NCBI GenBank assembly: GCA_030684475.1
Contig: JAUXWB010000094.1
Location: 1-46,790, forward strand
DNA from: Reyranella sp.
Lineage (GTDB): Bacteria; Pseudomonadota; Alphaproteobacteria; Reyranellales; Reyranellaceae
Direction of reading: 5' to 3'
Length of the DNA: 46,790 nt
A program made the translations under genes and the position numbers. Each line of letters starts with the position of its first letter. Position 1 is the first letter of the stretch. This document shows, piece after piece, positions 1-8,210 of this stretch. The notes under the pieces are model-generated. The model did no database searches and had not been told where the DNA came from. It saw nothing but the letters and a program-made list of their open reading frames with translations.

Positions 1-1
1 C

Positions 2-1801
2 GCCGTGGTCGGCGTGCTGCTCGCCTACAAGGACCTGCCGTCGCCGATCAAGGAGCTGATCGACTGGGACCAGCAGCGCCAGGACGTGCAGATCAAGTAC
101 GAGCAGGTGATCGACCAGTTCCAGCCCGAGGGCATGATGCCACCGGAGCTGCAGGCGATCCCCGACGGCCCGCCGCCGCCGCTCGGCAAGGAACTGGCGC
201 TGGCCGGCGTCACCTTCTCCGAGGACGGCCGGGTGAAGCTCCTCGACAGCGTCTCGCTTTGCGTGCCGACCGCGGCCCGGCTGGCGGTGATCGGCGGCGC
301 CGGCTCGGGCAAGGACGTGCTGGGCCAGATGCTGGCCCGCTTGGTGCTGCCGACCGGAGGCTCGGTCCGGCTGGACGGCAAGGACTTCTTCCAGGTGCCC
401 GAATACCTGCTGGGCGCCCGCACCGCCTACGTCGGCCAGGACACCTACCTGTTCCCGCTCTCGGTCCGCGACAACCTGCTGTTCGGCCTGAAATTCCGGC
501 CGGTCGCGCCGGCCAGCTATGACGACGCCACGCGCGCGGTGCGCGAGGCGTTCTGGAAGGAATCGGAGCGCGCCGGCAATCCGCCGTTCGATCCCAATGC
601 CGACTGGATCGACTACGAACTGGCCGGCGCCACCGGTCCGGCCGACCTGCTGCCATGCATGGTCGATGCCCTGCGCCAGGTCGAAATCGACGAGGACATC
701 TATTCGCTGGGCCTGCGCGGCACCATCGACGCGGCGCTCAGGCCCGATCTCGCCGAGAAGATACTGAAGGCGCGCCATACGTTGCACGGCCGCCTGCAGA
801 ACGAGGCCTACGCCGGCCTCGTCGAGCCGTTCAACGGCGATCTCTACAACAAGAACCTGTCGGTGGCCGAGAACCTGCTGTTCGGCACGCCACTCGGCAA
901 GCAGTTCGGCGGCGACAACATCGCGGCCGACCCGTACGTGCAGTCAGTGCTGCAGGCGACCGGCCTCAACCTCGACCTGCAGCGCATGGGTCTCAGCATC
1001 GCCGAAACCATGGTCGAGCTGTTCTCCGGCCTGTCGCCCGACAACCCGCTGTTCGAGCAGTACAGCTTCATCTCGGCCGACGAGCTGCCCAACGTCCGGC
1101 TGCTGCTGCAGCGGTTGGGCGGCAAGGGCATCGAGGCCGTGCCCGACGCCGACCGGCCGCGCCTGATGACGCTGCCCTTCCGCTACATCGAGGCGCGCCA
1201 TCGCCTCGGCCTGATCGACGCGGAGATGGAGGAGCGCATCCTGGGGGCCCGGCACGCCTTCGCCGAAGGCCTGCCCGCCAGTCTACGCGACGCCGTCGAA
1301 TTCTACGACTTCGAGCGCTACAACAGCGCCGCCACCCTGCAGGACAACATCCTGTTCGGCCGCCTCATATATGGCCAGGCTCAGGCCGGCGAGCGCATCG
1401 GCACGCTGATCGCCGAGGTGCTGAACGAGCTCGGGATGCGCGACTCGGTGATTGAGGTCGGTCTGGAGTACAATGTCGGCGTCGCCGGCAAGCGCCTGCC
1501 GGCGACCCAGCGCCAGAAGCTAGGCATCGCCCGCGCCCTGATCAAGCGGCCGCAGCTCCTGATCGTCAACGAGGCCGTCGCCATGTTCGACGGCCGCACG
1601 CAGGACCGCATCCGCGACAATATCCTGGCGACGACGACGGCGGAGAAGCGTGGCGTGGTCTGGATCGCCAACCGGCCGGCGCAGGCCGAGCCGTTCGAGC
1701 AGATCGTGGTCATGCAGGCCGGCAGGATTGCCTCGCAGGGCGCGCCCGCGGAACTTGCGGCGCGCGGCGGACTTTATACCGAGTTGATGGCGTCGGCTTA
1801 A
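2..1801 (+). CDS. ABC transporter ATP-binding region, degenerate (5' partial)
   Basis: This is the C-terminal part of an ABC transporter; the frame is open to the left edge, so the membrane domain normally fused in front lies outside the window. Counting from the GTG at base 5, a Walker A-like GGAGSGKD is at residues 97-104 (Asp where Ser/Thr is expected) and a Q-loop Gln is at 145. A long insertion of about 330 residues follows before a signature-like LPATQ (498-502), a Walker B ending in Asn-Glu (LLIVNE, 518-523) and the switch region (VVWIANR) with no histidine. The insertion holds two further copies of the post-Q-loop motif (AENLLFG, QDNILFG). Several catalytic positions are therefore altered and ATPase activity is doubtful. 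The cyclic-nucleotide-binding gene starts 19 nt downstream, so the two are probably co-transcribed. Assignment to the ABC family is firm; the substrate is unknown. Confidence 0.85.
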   Translation, partial: AVVGVLLAYKDLPSPIKELIDWDQQRQDVQIKYEQVIDQFQPEGMMPPELQAIPDGPPPPLGKELALAGVTFSEDGRVKLLDSVSLCVPTAARLAVIGGAGSGKDVLGQMLARLVLPTGGSVRLDGKDFFQVPEYLLGARTAYVGQDTYLFPLSVRDNLLFGLKFRPVAPASYDDATRAVREAFWKESERAGNPPFDPNADWIDYELAGATGPADLLPCMVDALRQVEIDEDIYSLGLRGTIDAALRPDLAEKILKARHTLHGRLQNEAYAGLVEPFNGDLYNKNLSVAENLLFGTPLGKQFGGDNIAADPYVQSVLQATGLNLDLQRMGLSIAETMVELFSGLSPDNPLFEQYSFISADELPNVRLLLQRLGGKGIEAVPDADRPRLMTLPFRYIEARHRLGLIDAEMEERILGARHAFAEGLPASLRDAVEFYDFERYNSAATLQDNILFGRLIYGQAQAGERIGTLIAEVLNELGMRDSVIEVGLEYNVGVAGKRLPATQRQKLGIARALIKRPQLLIVNEAVAMFDGRTQDRIRDNILATTTAEKRGVVWIANRPAQAEPFEQIVVMQAGRIASQGAPAELAARGGLYTELMASA

Positions 1802-1820
1802 CGGGAACGAGGAGGACGCG

Positions 1821-2270
1821 ATGAACCTCAATGAAGAAGTCGAACTGCTCAAGCGGGTGCCGATCTTCGCCAAGATCGAGCAGGCCAAGCTGAAACTGCT
1901 GGCCTTCACCAGCGAACGCGTGAATTTCGCCGTCGGCCAGGAGGTCTGCCACCAGGGCGATCCGGGCGACACGATGTACGTCATCCTGGGCGGCACCGCG
2001 GACGTACTGATCGACGCGGCGGGCGGCCAGATCGCCGTGGCCGAGATGAAGAAGAACAGCTTCTTCGGCGAGATCGCCATCCTGTGCGACGTGCCGCGCA
2101 CCGCGACGATCAAGGCCAAGGAGCCGCTCAGCACGCTCAAGATCACCAAGGACATGTTCTACCGCCTGGTGGCCGAGTTCCCGCAGATGGCGGTCGAGAT
2201 CATGCGCGAGCTGGCGCACCGCCTCGAGGACACCAACCAGAAGCTGCAAGCGGCCACCAAGCCCGCCTGA
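1821..2270 (+). CDS. Cyclic nucleotide-binding domain protein
   Basis: A 149-residue protein consisting almost entirely of one CRP-like cyclic-nucleotide-binding domain: a beta-roll with GDPGDTMYVILGG near residues 48-60 and a phosphate-binding-cassette-like FFGEIAILCDVPRTATIKA near 83-101 that keeps the Gly-Glu and Arg-Thr-Ala elements. There is no C-terminal helix-turn-helix, so it is not a transcription factor. It more likely senses cAMP or cGMP or acts as a regulatory subunit. A strong ribosome binding site (GAGGAGG) precedes the ATG, and the gene lies 19 nt behind the ABC transporter gene, which suggests it regulates that transporter. A class III nucleotide cyclase is encoded about 12 kb away. 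Ligand binding is inferred from the domain only. Confidence 0.88.
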   Translation: MNLNEEVELLKRVPIFAKIEQAKLKLLAFTSERVNFAVGQEVCHQGDPGDTMYVILGGTADVLIDAAGGQIAVAEMKKNSFFGEIAILCDVPRTATIKAKEPLSTLKITKDMFYRLVAEFPQMAVEIMRELAHRLEDTNQKLQAATKPA

Positions 2271-2279
2271 CCGCCGCGC

Positions 2280-2768
2280 ATGAGCCGTCTCGACAGTTTC
2301 ATCGCGCGCATGCAGGCGCAGCGCGACTGCTTGAATTTCCTGAAGCCCGCGGTCGACCGGCTGGCCGGCCCGATCCTCGAGATCGGGCTGGGCAACGGCC
2401 GCACCTACGATCATCTGCGCGACCTCTTCCCGGCGCGCGACATCTACGTCTTCGAACGCCAGGTGGCGGCCCATCCCGACTGCATCCCGCCCGACGATCG
2501 TCTGTTCCTGGGCGAGGCGCGCGAGGCCTTGCCGCGCGCCGCGCGCGTGCTCGGGGCGGCGGCGGCGCTGATCCACACCGATCTCGGCACCGGCGATCAC
2601 GCCGCCAATATGGCGATGGCCGCCTGGCTCGGCCCGGCGCTCGACGCCCTGGCCGGTTTCGGCGGCTACATCCTCGCCAACCAGTCGCTGGAAGTGCCGC
2701 GCTGGCAGCGCCTGCCCGAACCGCCGGGCGTCCCGAAGGACCGCTATTTTCTTTATCGGGTGAACTAG
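2280..2768 (+). CDS. Small class I SAM-dependent methyltransferase
   Basis: A 162-residue protein with a Rossmann methyltransferase core. The SAM-binding motif I is ILEIGLGNGRTYDHL near residues 37-51, followed by an acidic end of strand 2 (YVFER) and a later IHTDLGTGD segment. It resembles the short alphaproteobacterial SAM methyltransferase family (Methyltransf_17 type) more than general small-molecule enzymes. It starts 9 nt after the cyclic-nucleotide-binding gene and is probably the last gene of that operon. The next gene is convergent and overlaps its stop by 4 nt. The methyl acceptor cannot be read from the sequence. Confidence 0.75.
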   Translation: MSRLDSFIARMQAQRDCLNFLKPAVDRLAGPILEIGLGNGRTYDHLRDLFPARDIYVFERQVAAHPDCIPPDDRLFLGEAREALPRAARVLGAAAALIHTDLGTGDHAANMAMAAWLGPALDALAGFGGYILANQSLEVPRWQRLPEPPGVPKDRYFLYRVN

Positions 2769-3007
2769 CGGTCGATCAGCTTCAGCAGAACCAGCAGCAC
2801 GACCGCGCCGATCACCGAGCCGATGAAGCCGGCCGGCTCACCGAACTGATAGAGGCCGAGCGCCTGGCCGCCGTAGGTCGCGATCACGGCGCCGACGATG
2901 CCGATCACCATGGTGACGATGATGCCGCGCGGGTTGGGGCCGGGCGTGATGAAGCGTGCGAGCAGGCCCACGATCAGGCCGATGACGAGGACAGCGATGA
3001 TGCTCAT
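2765..3007 (-). CDS. GlsB/YeaQ/YmgE family stress-response membrane protein
   Basis: An 80-residue, very hydrophobic protein with three predicted membrane segments (about 2-20, 29-47 and 58-77) and glycine-rich helices. This is the pattern of the transglycosylase-associated, or YeaQ/YmgE, family. In other bacteria members are induced by envelope or acid stress, but their molecular function is not settled. A GGGAGAAGAG ribosome binding site lies just before the ATG. Its 3' end overlaps that of the methyltransferase gene by 4 nt in convergent orientation. It lies downstream of the exonuclease III gene on the same strand but has its own binding site. Confidence 0.88.
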   Translation of the reverse strand: MSIIAVLVIGLIVGLLARFITPGPNPRGIIVTMVIGIVGAVIATYGGQALGLYQFGEPAGFIGSVIGAVVLLVLLKLIDR

Positions 3008-3033
3008 GAACTCTTCTCCCTAGACGTCGCCCA

Positions 3034-3855
3034 TCACAAATCAAACGTCGCCAGCACCGGCACATGGTCGGAGGCCTTCTCCCAGTCGCGCAAATCGGAG
3101 TCGATGCGATAGCTGCTGATCGCCCCCGACAGCGCCGGCGTGGCGAGGATATGGTCGAGCCGGCGGCCGCGGTTGGAGGCCCGCCAGTCGTTGTTGCGGT
3201 AGCTCCACCACGAATAGAGCTTCTTGTCGGCGGCCACGAAGCGGCGCGGCACGTCGATCCAGTCGAGCGACGCCTGTAGCTGGCCGAACAGATCGACCTC
3301 CACGGGCGTGTGCGACACGATCTTGAGCAGCTGCTTGTGGTTCCACACGTCGTGTTCCAGCGGCGCCACGTTGAGATCGCCGACGGCAATGCGGCGCAGG
3401 CCCTTGCGCGCGCGCGGCCGCGGCTTGTGCGCGGCGTACCACTTGGCCATCTCGCGGTAGAAATCGAGCTTGTGCGCGAACTTCACGTTCTGGTCGACAT
3501 CGGGAATGTCGCCGCCTGCCGGAATGTAGAGATTGTCGAGCAGGATCGGGTCGCCGCCGAGATCGAGCGCCGCCTCGATGTGGCGGCAATCCTCCTTGCC
3601 GCAGCGATGGTGGATGGTGGTGGCGGTGAACGGCACCTTCGAGAGGATCGCCACGCCATTGTAGGCCTTCATGCCCTGGACGAGGCGATGGGTGTAGCCC
3701 AGCGCCTCGAACGCCAGGTGCGGGAAGAATTCGTCCGGGCACTTGGTTTCCTGCAGGCAGAGGACGTCCGGCTTGCGCAACCGCAGGTACCGTTCGACGT
3801 TACCGATCCGCAGGCGGACCGAGTTGATATTCCAGGTGGCGACCGTCAGGCTCAT
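3034..3855 (-). CDS. xthA: Exodeoxyribonuclease III
   Basis: An exonuclease III-type AP endonuclease of the endonuclease/exonuclease/phosphatase fold, acting in base-excision repair. Visible family motifs are ATWNINSVRLR at the N-terminus, LQETKCPDEFFP (metal-binding Glu), GDLNVAPLEHDVWNH (catalytic Asp and Asn) and a C-terminal SDHVPVLATFDL with the Asp-His pair. The length of 273 residues is normal. I chose the ATG at 3855, which gives MSLTVATWN; an upstream in-frame start would only add a non-conserved leader. It is divergent from the metallopeptidase gene, with 38 nt between the two starts, so the promoters must overlap. Confidence 0.95.
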   Translation of the reverse strand: MSLTVATWNINSVRLRIGNVERYLRLRKPDVLCLQETKCPDEFFPHLAFEALGYTHRLVQGMKAYNGVAILSKVPFTATTIHHRCGKEDCRHIEAALDLGGDPILLDNLYIPAGGDIPDVDQNVKFAHKLDFYREMAKWYAAHKPRPRARKGLRRIAVGDLNVAPLEHDVWNHKQLLKIVSHTPVEVDLFGQLQASLDWIDVPRRFVAADKKLYSWWSYRNNDWRASNRGRRLDHILATPALSGAISSYRIDSDLRDWEKASDHVPVLATFDL

Positions 3856-3893
3856 TGCGCCCGCACTATAGGGCAAGGCCACGGAGCCTCACC

Positions 3894-4823
3894 ATGCAGA
3901 TCGATGGCGACGAGAGCAGCAATGTCGAGGACCGCCGCAGCGACGGCGGGGGCGGCGGTGGATTCGGTGGTGGCGGCTTCGGCATCCCGATGGGTGGCGG
4001 TGGCGGCGTATTCACTGGCGGGCTGGGAGTGGTCGGCTTCATCGTGCTGGCGCTGCTGTTCGGCGCCGATCCCGGCGAGATCCTGGGCGGGATGACGGGC
4101 GGCGGCCCCGCGACCCATACGCCGTCATCCCCACCATCCTCATCGGCCAGCCGGCCGGCCCAGGCGCCCGCCGCCGATCCCGAATCGCAGTTCGTGGGGC
4201 GGGTGCTGAAGAGCACCGAAGTCGTGTGGTCCGAGATCTTCCGCGACATGGGCAAGGTATATCGCGAGCCCAAGCTGGTGCTGTTTCGCGACGCCACGCG
4301 GACCGACTGCGGAGTCGGCCAGGCCGCCATGGGACCGTTCTATTGTCCGGCCGACCAGAAGGTCTATCTCGACCTCAACTTCTTCGACGAGCTGGCGGCG
4401 CGCTTCCGCGCGCCCGGCCAGTTCCCACAGGCCTATGTCATTGCCCACGAGATCGGCCACCATGTGCAGAACCTGCTCGGCATCTCGAGCCAAGTGCAAA
4501 AAATGCAATTGAGCATGAGCAAGCGCGACGGCAACGCGCTGTCAGTACGGACCGAGCTGCAGGCCGATTGCTTTGCCGGTGTCTGGGCCAACCGCGCCGA
4601 CCGCCAGCGCGGCGGCAAGATGATCGACGACAAGGACGTCGATCAGGCGATGGCCGCGGCGACAGCGATCGGCGACGACAAGCTGCAGCGCCAGACGCAA
4701 GGCCGCATCGTTCCCGACAGCTTTACGCACGGCAGCAGCGCCCAGCGCACGCGCTGGTTCCGTATCGGCCTCGACAGCGGCGACTACCGCAAGTGCGATA
4801 CCTTCCGCGCCCAACAACTCTGA
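3894..4823 (+). CDS. YpfJ-family neutral zinc metallopeptidase
   Basis: A 309-residue protein of the YpfJ family. It has a glycine-rich N-terminus (residues about 20-45), one hydrophobic membrane segment (about 46-64), a low-complexity Ser/Pro/Ala linker and a metallopeptidase domain. The zinc-binding HEIGHH follows YVIA near residue 184, and the family-typical LQADCFAGVWAN comes after it. It is probably anchored in the inner membrane with the catalytic domain in the periplasm. The ATG at 3894 follows a GGAGCC ribosome binding site; the longer reading from a TTG at 3855 would overlap the divergent xthA start. Physiological substrates of the family are not established. Confidence 0.9.
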   Translation: MQIDGDESSNVEDRRSDGGGGGGFGGGGFGIPMGGGGGVFTGGLGVVGFIVLALLFGADPGEILGGMTGGGPATHTPSSPPSSSASRPAQAPAADPESQFVGRVLKSTEVVWSEIFRDMGKVYREPKLVLFRDATRTDCGVGQAAMGPFYCPADQKVYLDLNFFDELAARFRAPGQFPQAYVIAHEIGHHVQNLLGISSQVQKMQLSMSKRDGNALSVRTELQADCFAGVWANRADRQRGGKMIDDKDVDQAMAAATAIGDDKLQRQTQGRIVPDSFTHGSSAQRTRWFRIGLDSGDYRKCDTFRAQQL

Positions 4824-4884
4824 CGGACCGCGGGCCTCCAGGCCCGCTCATGATCATGAAGCGGGCCTGGAGGCCCGCGGTCCG
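4824..4884. repeat. REPIN-like nested inverted repeat / bidirectional terminator
   Basis: Two perfectly complementary 25-nt arms (4824-4848 and 4860-4884) are separated by 11 nt. Each arm is itself a palindrome (GCGGGCCT, two bases, AGGCCCGC), so the element can fold as one long cruciform or as two short hairpins. That is the layout of a REP doublet (REPIN). It begins directly after the stop codon of the metallopeptidase gene and ends just before the 3' end of the convergent FAH-family gene. It may therefore also end transcription from both sides, although no T-run follows. Confidence 0.85.
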
Positions 4885-4888
4885 ATGA

Positions 4889-5590
4889 TCAGACGAGAAC
4901 GCAGGTAACTGTACCGCAGCCGTCGACGAACCCCGCCAGTGTGTCGCCCTTGACCACCGCCGCCACGCCGTCGGGCGTGCCGGTGTAGATCAGGTCGCCG
5001 GCGGCCAGCGCCACCAGGCCGGACAGGTACGAAATCGTCTCCGGCACGCTCCAGATCAGCGCATTGAGGTCCGACTTCTGGCGGGTCTTGCCGTTGACGT
5101 CGAGCTGGATGGTGCCCTTCGCGGGATGGCCGACCTTGGCCACCGGGAAGATCTCGCCGATCGGCGCGGACTGGTCGAAACCCTTGCCCATGTCCCACGG
5201 GCGGCCCATGTCCTTGGCTTGGTTCTGCAGGTCGCGGCGGGTCATGTCGAGGCCGACGCCGTAACCGAAGACGTGATCGAGCGCCTTGTCGACTGGGATG
5301 TCGGTGCCGCCCGATTTCATTGCCACCACCAGCTCCATTTCGTGGTGCAGGTTCTTGGTGGCCGACGGATAGGCGACCTTGGTCGGGTTCTTGGGGTCGG
5401 CGCAGATGACGATGGCATCGGCCGGCTTGGTGAAGAAGAACGGCGGCTCGCGATCGGGATCGTGGCCCATCTCGCGGGCATGGGCGGCATAATTGCGGCC
5501 GACGCAGAAGATACGGCGGACCGGGAACAGATCGTCGGTTCCATTGACCGGCACGCCGACAGTGGCCGGCGGCGTCACAACATAAGCCAT
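4889..5590 (-). CDS. Fumarylacetoacetate hydrolase family protein
   Basis: A 233-residue enzyme of the FAH superfamily, which cleaves C-C bonds of acylpyruvates. Seen in the sequence: the opening [15 protein letters not shown] near residue 29, [11 protein letters not shown], the metal-binding [10 protein letters not shown] near 82-91, and the [12 protein letters not shown] motif near the C-terminus. Length and order match the short fumarylpyruvate or acylpyruvate hydrolase subfamily rather than tyrosine-pathway fumarylacetoacetase. The ATG at 5590 has a GAGGGAG ribosome binding site; longer readings lack family similarity at the N-terminus. No catabolic partner gene is nearby, so the substrate remains open. 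Confidence 0.92.
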   Translation of the reverse strand: MAYVVTPPATVGVPVNGTDDLFPVRRIFCVGRNYAAHAREMGHDPDREPPFFFTKPADAIVICADPKNPTKVAYPSATKNLHHEMELVVAMKSGGTDIPVDKALDHVFGYGVGLDMTRRDLQNQAKDMGRPWDMGKGFDQSAPIGEIFPVAKVGHPAKGTIQLDVNGKTRQKSDLNALIWSVPETISYLSGLVALAAGDLIYTGTPDGVAAVVKGDTLAGFVDGCGTVTCVLV

Positions 5591-5642
5591 CGCTTTCTCC
5601 CTCAAGAGCGTGCCTTTATGAATGGCACAGGAGTTACAGGCA

Positions 5643-6251
5643 ATGTCCGAGGAAGATGTTCTGATCGTCCAGGTCGATTCGGCCGAAACCTCGCGGGGCT
5701 GGGCCACGTTGGGCGCCAAGCGCTGGCGTTGCACGGTGGGTGAAGGGGGCATCCGCGAGGACAAGGTCGAGGGCGATGCCGCCACCCCGGCCGGAGAGTA
5801 TCCGTTGCGCCGCGTGTACTTTCGCAATGACAGGCTGGTGCTGCCCAAGGTCCGCCTGCCGGCCCGGCCGATCTCGGAGCACGACGGCTGGTGCGACGAT
5901 CCGCGCTCGCCCACCTACAACCGGCTGGTCCACGTGCCCAACGACTGGAGCGCCGAGAAGATGTGGCGTGAGGACGGGCTCTACGACCTCGTGGTGGTGG
6001 TCGGCTACAACGACGATCCTCCCGAAGGCGAATGGGGCAGCGCCATCTTCCTCCACGTCGCGCGCGAGGACTATGCGCCGACGCGCGGCTGCGTCGCCTT
6101 CTCGCAAGCCGACCTGACGGAGCTGGTGGCGATGATCGGCCCCACGACAAGGCTGAGGATCCTGGCCCGCTCCGCCGCCGAGCTGGCCGAGGCCCCGGCG
6201 TTGGACGCGGAGACGAAGGCGCTGGAAGACTTCGACGAAAAGGACTGGTGA
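5643..6251 (+). CDS. L,D-transpeptidase (YkuD) family protein
   Basis: A 202-residue protein with a YkuD-type L,D-transpeptidase fold. The motif [19 protein letters not shown] near residues 137-155 carries the catalytic His and the Thr-Arg-Gly-Cys nucleophile. TPAGEYPL near residue 46 is also typical of this family, which forms or edits peptidoglycan cross-links or attaches proteins to the wall. No signal peptide is apparent at the chosen start, which is unusual for a periplasmic enzyme. The ATG at 5643 was preferred over 5622 because AGGAG lies 9 nt before it. It converges with hrcA, with 6 nt between the two ends. Confidence 0.82.
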   Translation: MSEEDVLIVQVDSAETSRGWATLGAKRWRCTVGEGGIREDKVEGDAATPAGEYPLRRVYFRNDRLVLPKVRLPARPISEHDGWCDDPRSPTYNRLVHVPNDWSAEKMWREDGLYDLVVVVGYNDDPPEGEWGSAIFLHVAREDYAPTRGCVAFSQADLTELVAMIGPTTRLRILARSAAELAEAPALDAETKALEDFDEKDW

Positions 6252-6257
6252 GGAGGG

Positions 6258-7361
6258 CTAGCCGACCACGCGACCGATCGCGCGGGCGGTGTAGTCTACC
6301 AGCGGGATGATGCGGGCGTAGTTGAGCCGCGTCGGGCCGATGACGCCGATGGCGCCCAGGATGCGTTCCTGCGAATCGCGGAACGGTGCCACCACCATCG
6401 AACAGCCGGTGTTGGCGAACAGCGGATTGTCGGAACCGATGAAGATCTGCACGCCCGACGCCGTGTTGGAAAGCTCGAGCAGCCGCACGAAACCCTCGCC
6501 GCGCTCGAGCGCATCGAACAGCGTGCGTACGCGTTCGAGATCCTCTATCGCGGTGATGTCCTCTAGGAGCCGCGCCTGGCCGCGCACGATCAACGCGCTG
6601 CCGGGCTCGCCGGCCCAGGTCGCCAGGCCCGACTCGATCACCCGCGCGGTGAGGTCGTTCAGCTCGGCGCGCTTCAGTTTCAAATCTTCCAGGATGAGGC
6701 GGCGCGCATCCTCGAAGGTGCGGCCCATCAGGCGCGCGTTGAGATAGTTGGTGGCCTCGACCAGGGCCGAGGGCGGCAGGCCTAAAGGCGTGTCGATCAC
6801 GCGGTTCTCGACATGCCCCGATTGCGTCACCGTTACGACCAGGGCGCGGCCGGGCCCGAGATTAACGAACTCGATGTGCTTCAGCGGCTGTTCGGTCTTG
6901 GGCGCCATCACGAGGCCGGCGCAGCGCGACAGGCCCGACAGCAGGGTCGTCGCCTGTTCCAGCGCCTCGGTGACGCTGCGGCCGACAGTGGCGCAGCGCG
7001 CCTCGATGCTGGTGCGCTCTTCCTCGGAAATGTTGCCGACTTCGAGCAGGCCGTTGACGAAGAGTTTCAGCCCGGCGTCGGTCGGCAAGCGGCCCGCCGA
7101 GGTATGGGGGGCATAGAGCAGCCCGACGTCCTGCAGGTCGGCCATGATGTTGCGGATGGTGGCCGGCGACAGCGTCTCGGTGAGCTTGCGCGTGAGCGCC
7201 CGCGACCCCACCGGCTCGCCGGTCTCGACGTAGCTTTCGACCACCAGCCGCAAGACCTCGCGCGCCCGGTCGTTCAACTCGGCGACCGATGCCGTCTGTC
7301 GTTGGCCGGGCGGGCTGTCGGTGAGGACGCCTCCGGGAGAACCGATACGGTGGATCGCCAT
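6258..7361 (-). CDS. hrcA: Heat-inducible transcription repressor HrcA
   Basis: A 367-residue homologue of HrcA, the repressor that binds CIRCE elements upstream of groE and dnaK operons and is kept active by GroEL. An N-terminal winged helix follows a short Pro/Gly-rich leader: ELNDRAREVLRLVVESYVET, GEPVGSRAL and SPATIRNIMADLQDVGLL lie between about residues 27 and 82. The C-terminal GAF-like portion ends with GAIGVIGPTRLNYARIIPLVD. It is divergent from rph, the usual alphaproteobacterial order, but grpE, its common partner, is not next to it here. No CIRCE inverted repeat was seen in the 116-nt gap to rph, so autoregulation through CIRCE is not supported. Confidence 0.95.
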   Translation of the reverse strand: MAIHRIGSPGGVLTDSPPGQRQTASVAELNDRAREVLRLVVESYVETGEPVGSRALTRKLTETLSPATIRNIMADLQDVGLLYAPHTSAGRLPTDAGLKLFVNGLLEVGNISEEERTSIEARCATVGRSVTEALEQATTLLSGLSRCAGLVMAPKTEQPLKHIEFVNLGPGRALVVTVTQSGHVENRVIDTPLGLPPSALVEATNYLNARLMGRTFEDARRLILEDLKLKRAELNDLTARVIESGLATWAGEPGSALIVRGQARLLEDITAIEDLERVRTLFDALERGEGFVRLLELSNTASGVQIFIGSDNPLFANTGCSMVVAPFRDSQERILGAIGVIGPTRLNYARIIPLVDYTARAIGRVVG

Positions 7362-7477
7362 GTGAAAAATGTAGGTAGTGCATGGGGGCGGGTCAATGAA
7401 CGCGGCTGGATTCGAAACCGTCCCGGCGCTACACCGGCCGCCCCGCCATTCGGGCGATATACGTTCAGGAGAAGCAA

Positions 7478-8194
7478 ATGCGCCCTTCCGGCCGCAGCCC
7501 CGACCAGCTACGCCCGATTTCCCTGGAGCCGGGCTTCTCCCGATATGCCGAAGGCTCGTGTCTGGTGAAGTTCGGCGAAACCCATGTCCTCTGCACCGCC
7601 TCGGTCGACGAGAAAGTGCCGCCGTTCCTGCGTAATTCGGGGCGCGGCTGGGTCACCGCCGAATACGGCATGCTGCCGCGCTCGACCCATACCCGCACGG
7701 ACCGTGAGGCTGCTCGCGGCAAGCAGTCGGGCCGCACCCAGGAGATCCAGCGTCTGATCGGCCGCGCGCTGCGCGCCGTCGTCGATTTGCCCGCCATGGG
7801 TGAGCGGCAAATAAACATCGACTGCGACGTCCTGCAGGCTGACGGCGGCACCCGCACCGCCAGCATCACCGGCGCTTGGGTGGCGCTGCACTTCGCCTTC
7901 GAGCGCCTGATCAAGGACGGCAAGATCGCGGCCAACCCGATCAACGGCCAAGTGGCCGCGGTGTCGTGCGGCCTGTTCGAGGGAACGGCCGTGCTCGACC
8001 TCGACTATCCCGAGGACTCCAAGGCCCAGGCCGACGCCAACTTCGTGCTGACGGGCGACGGCGGCATCGTCGAGGTCCAGGGCACGGCAGAGGAGAAACC
8101 GTTCTCCGAACCGCAGTTCATGGAACTGCTTAACCTCGCCAAGAAGGGCGTGGGCGAGCTTGCGCACCTGCAGCGGCTGGCGATTGGCCGGTGA
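7478..8194 (+). CDS. rph: Ribonuclease PH
   Basis: RNase PH, the phosphate-dependent 3'-to-5' exoribonuclease that trims tRNA and other RNA 3' ends. The protein is 238 residues, the normal length. It shows [14 protein letters not shown] at the start, the RNA-binding region [20 protein letters not shown] near 68-87, [15 protein letters not shown], and the phosphate-binding SITGAW segment near residue 129. A GGAGAAG ribosome binding site precedes the ATG. rdgB follows 16 nt downstream and hemW overlaps rdgB, giving an rph-rdgB-hemW operon typical of alphaproteobacteria. Confidence 0.96.
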   Translation: MRPSGRSPDQLRPISLEPGFSRYAEGSCLVKFGETHVLCTASVDEKVPPFLRNSGRGWVTAEYGMLPRSTHTRTDREAARGKQSGRTQEIQRLIGRALRAVVDLPAMGERQINIDCDVLQADGGTRTASITGAWVALHFAFERLIKDGKIAANPINGQVAAVSCGLFEGTAVLDLDYPEDSKAQADANFVLTGDGGIVEVQGTAEEKPFSEPQFMELLNLAKKGVGELAHLQRLAIGR

Positions 8195-8210
8195 AGGGCG
8201 GCGGATCCTG

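Noticed and set aside
7400-7440. tRNA-like GATTCGAAACC segment
   Set aside because: The flanking sequence does not form acceptor or anticodon stems, so it is not a tRNA.
7362-7477. Possible CIRCE element between hrcA and rph
   Set aside because: No TTAGCACTC-N9-GAGTGCTAA-like repeat could be found in the gap.
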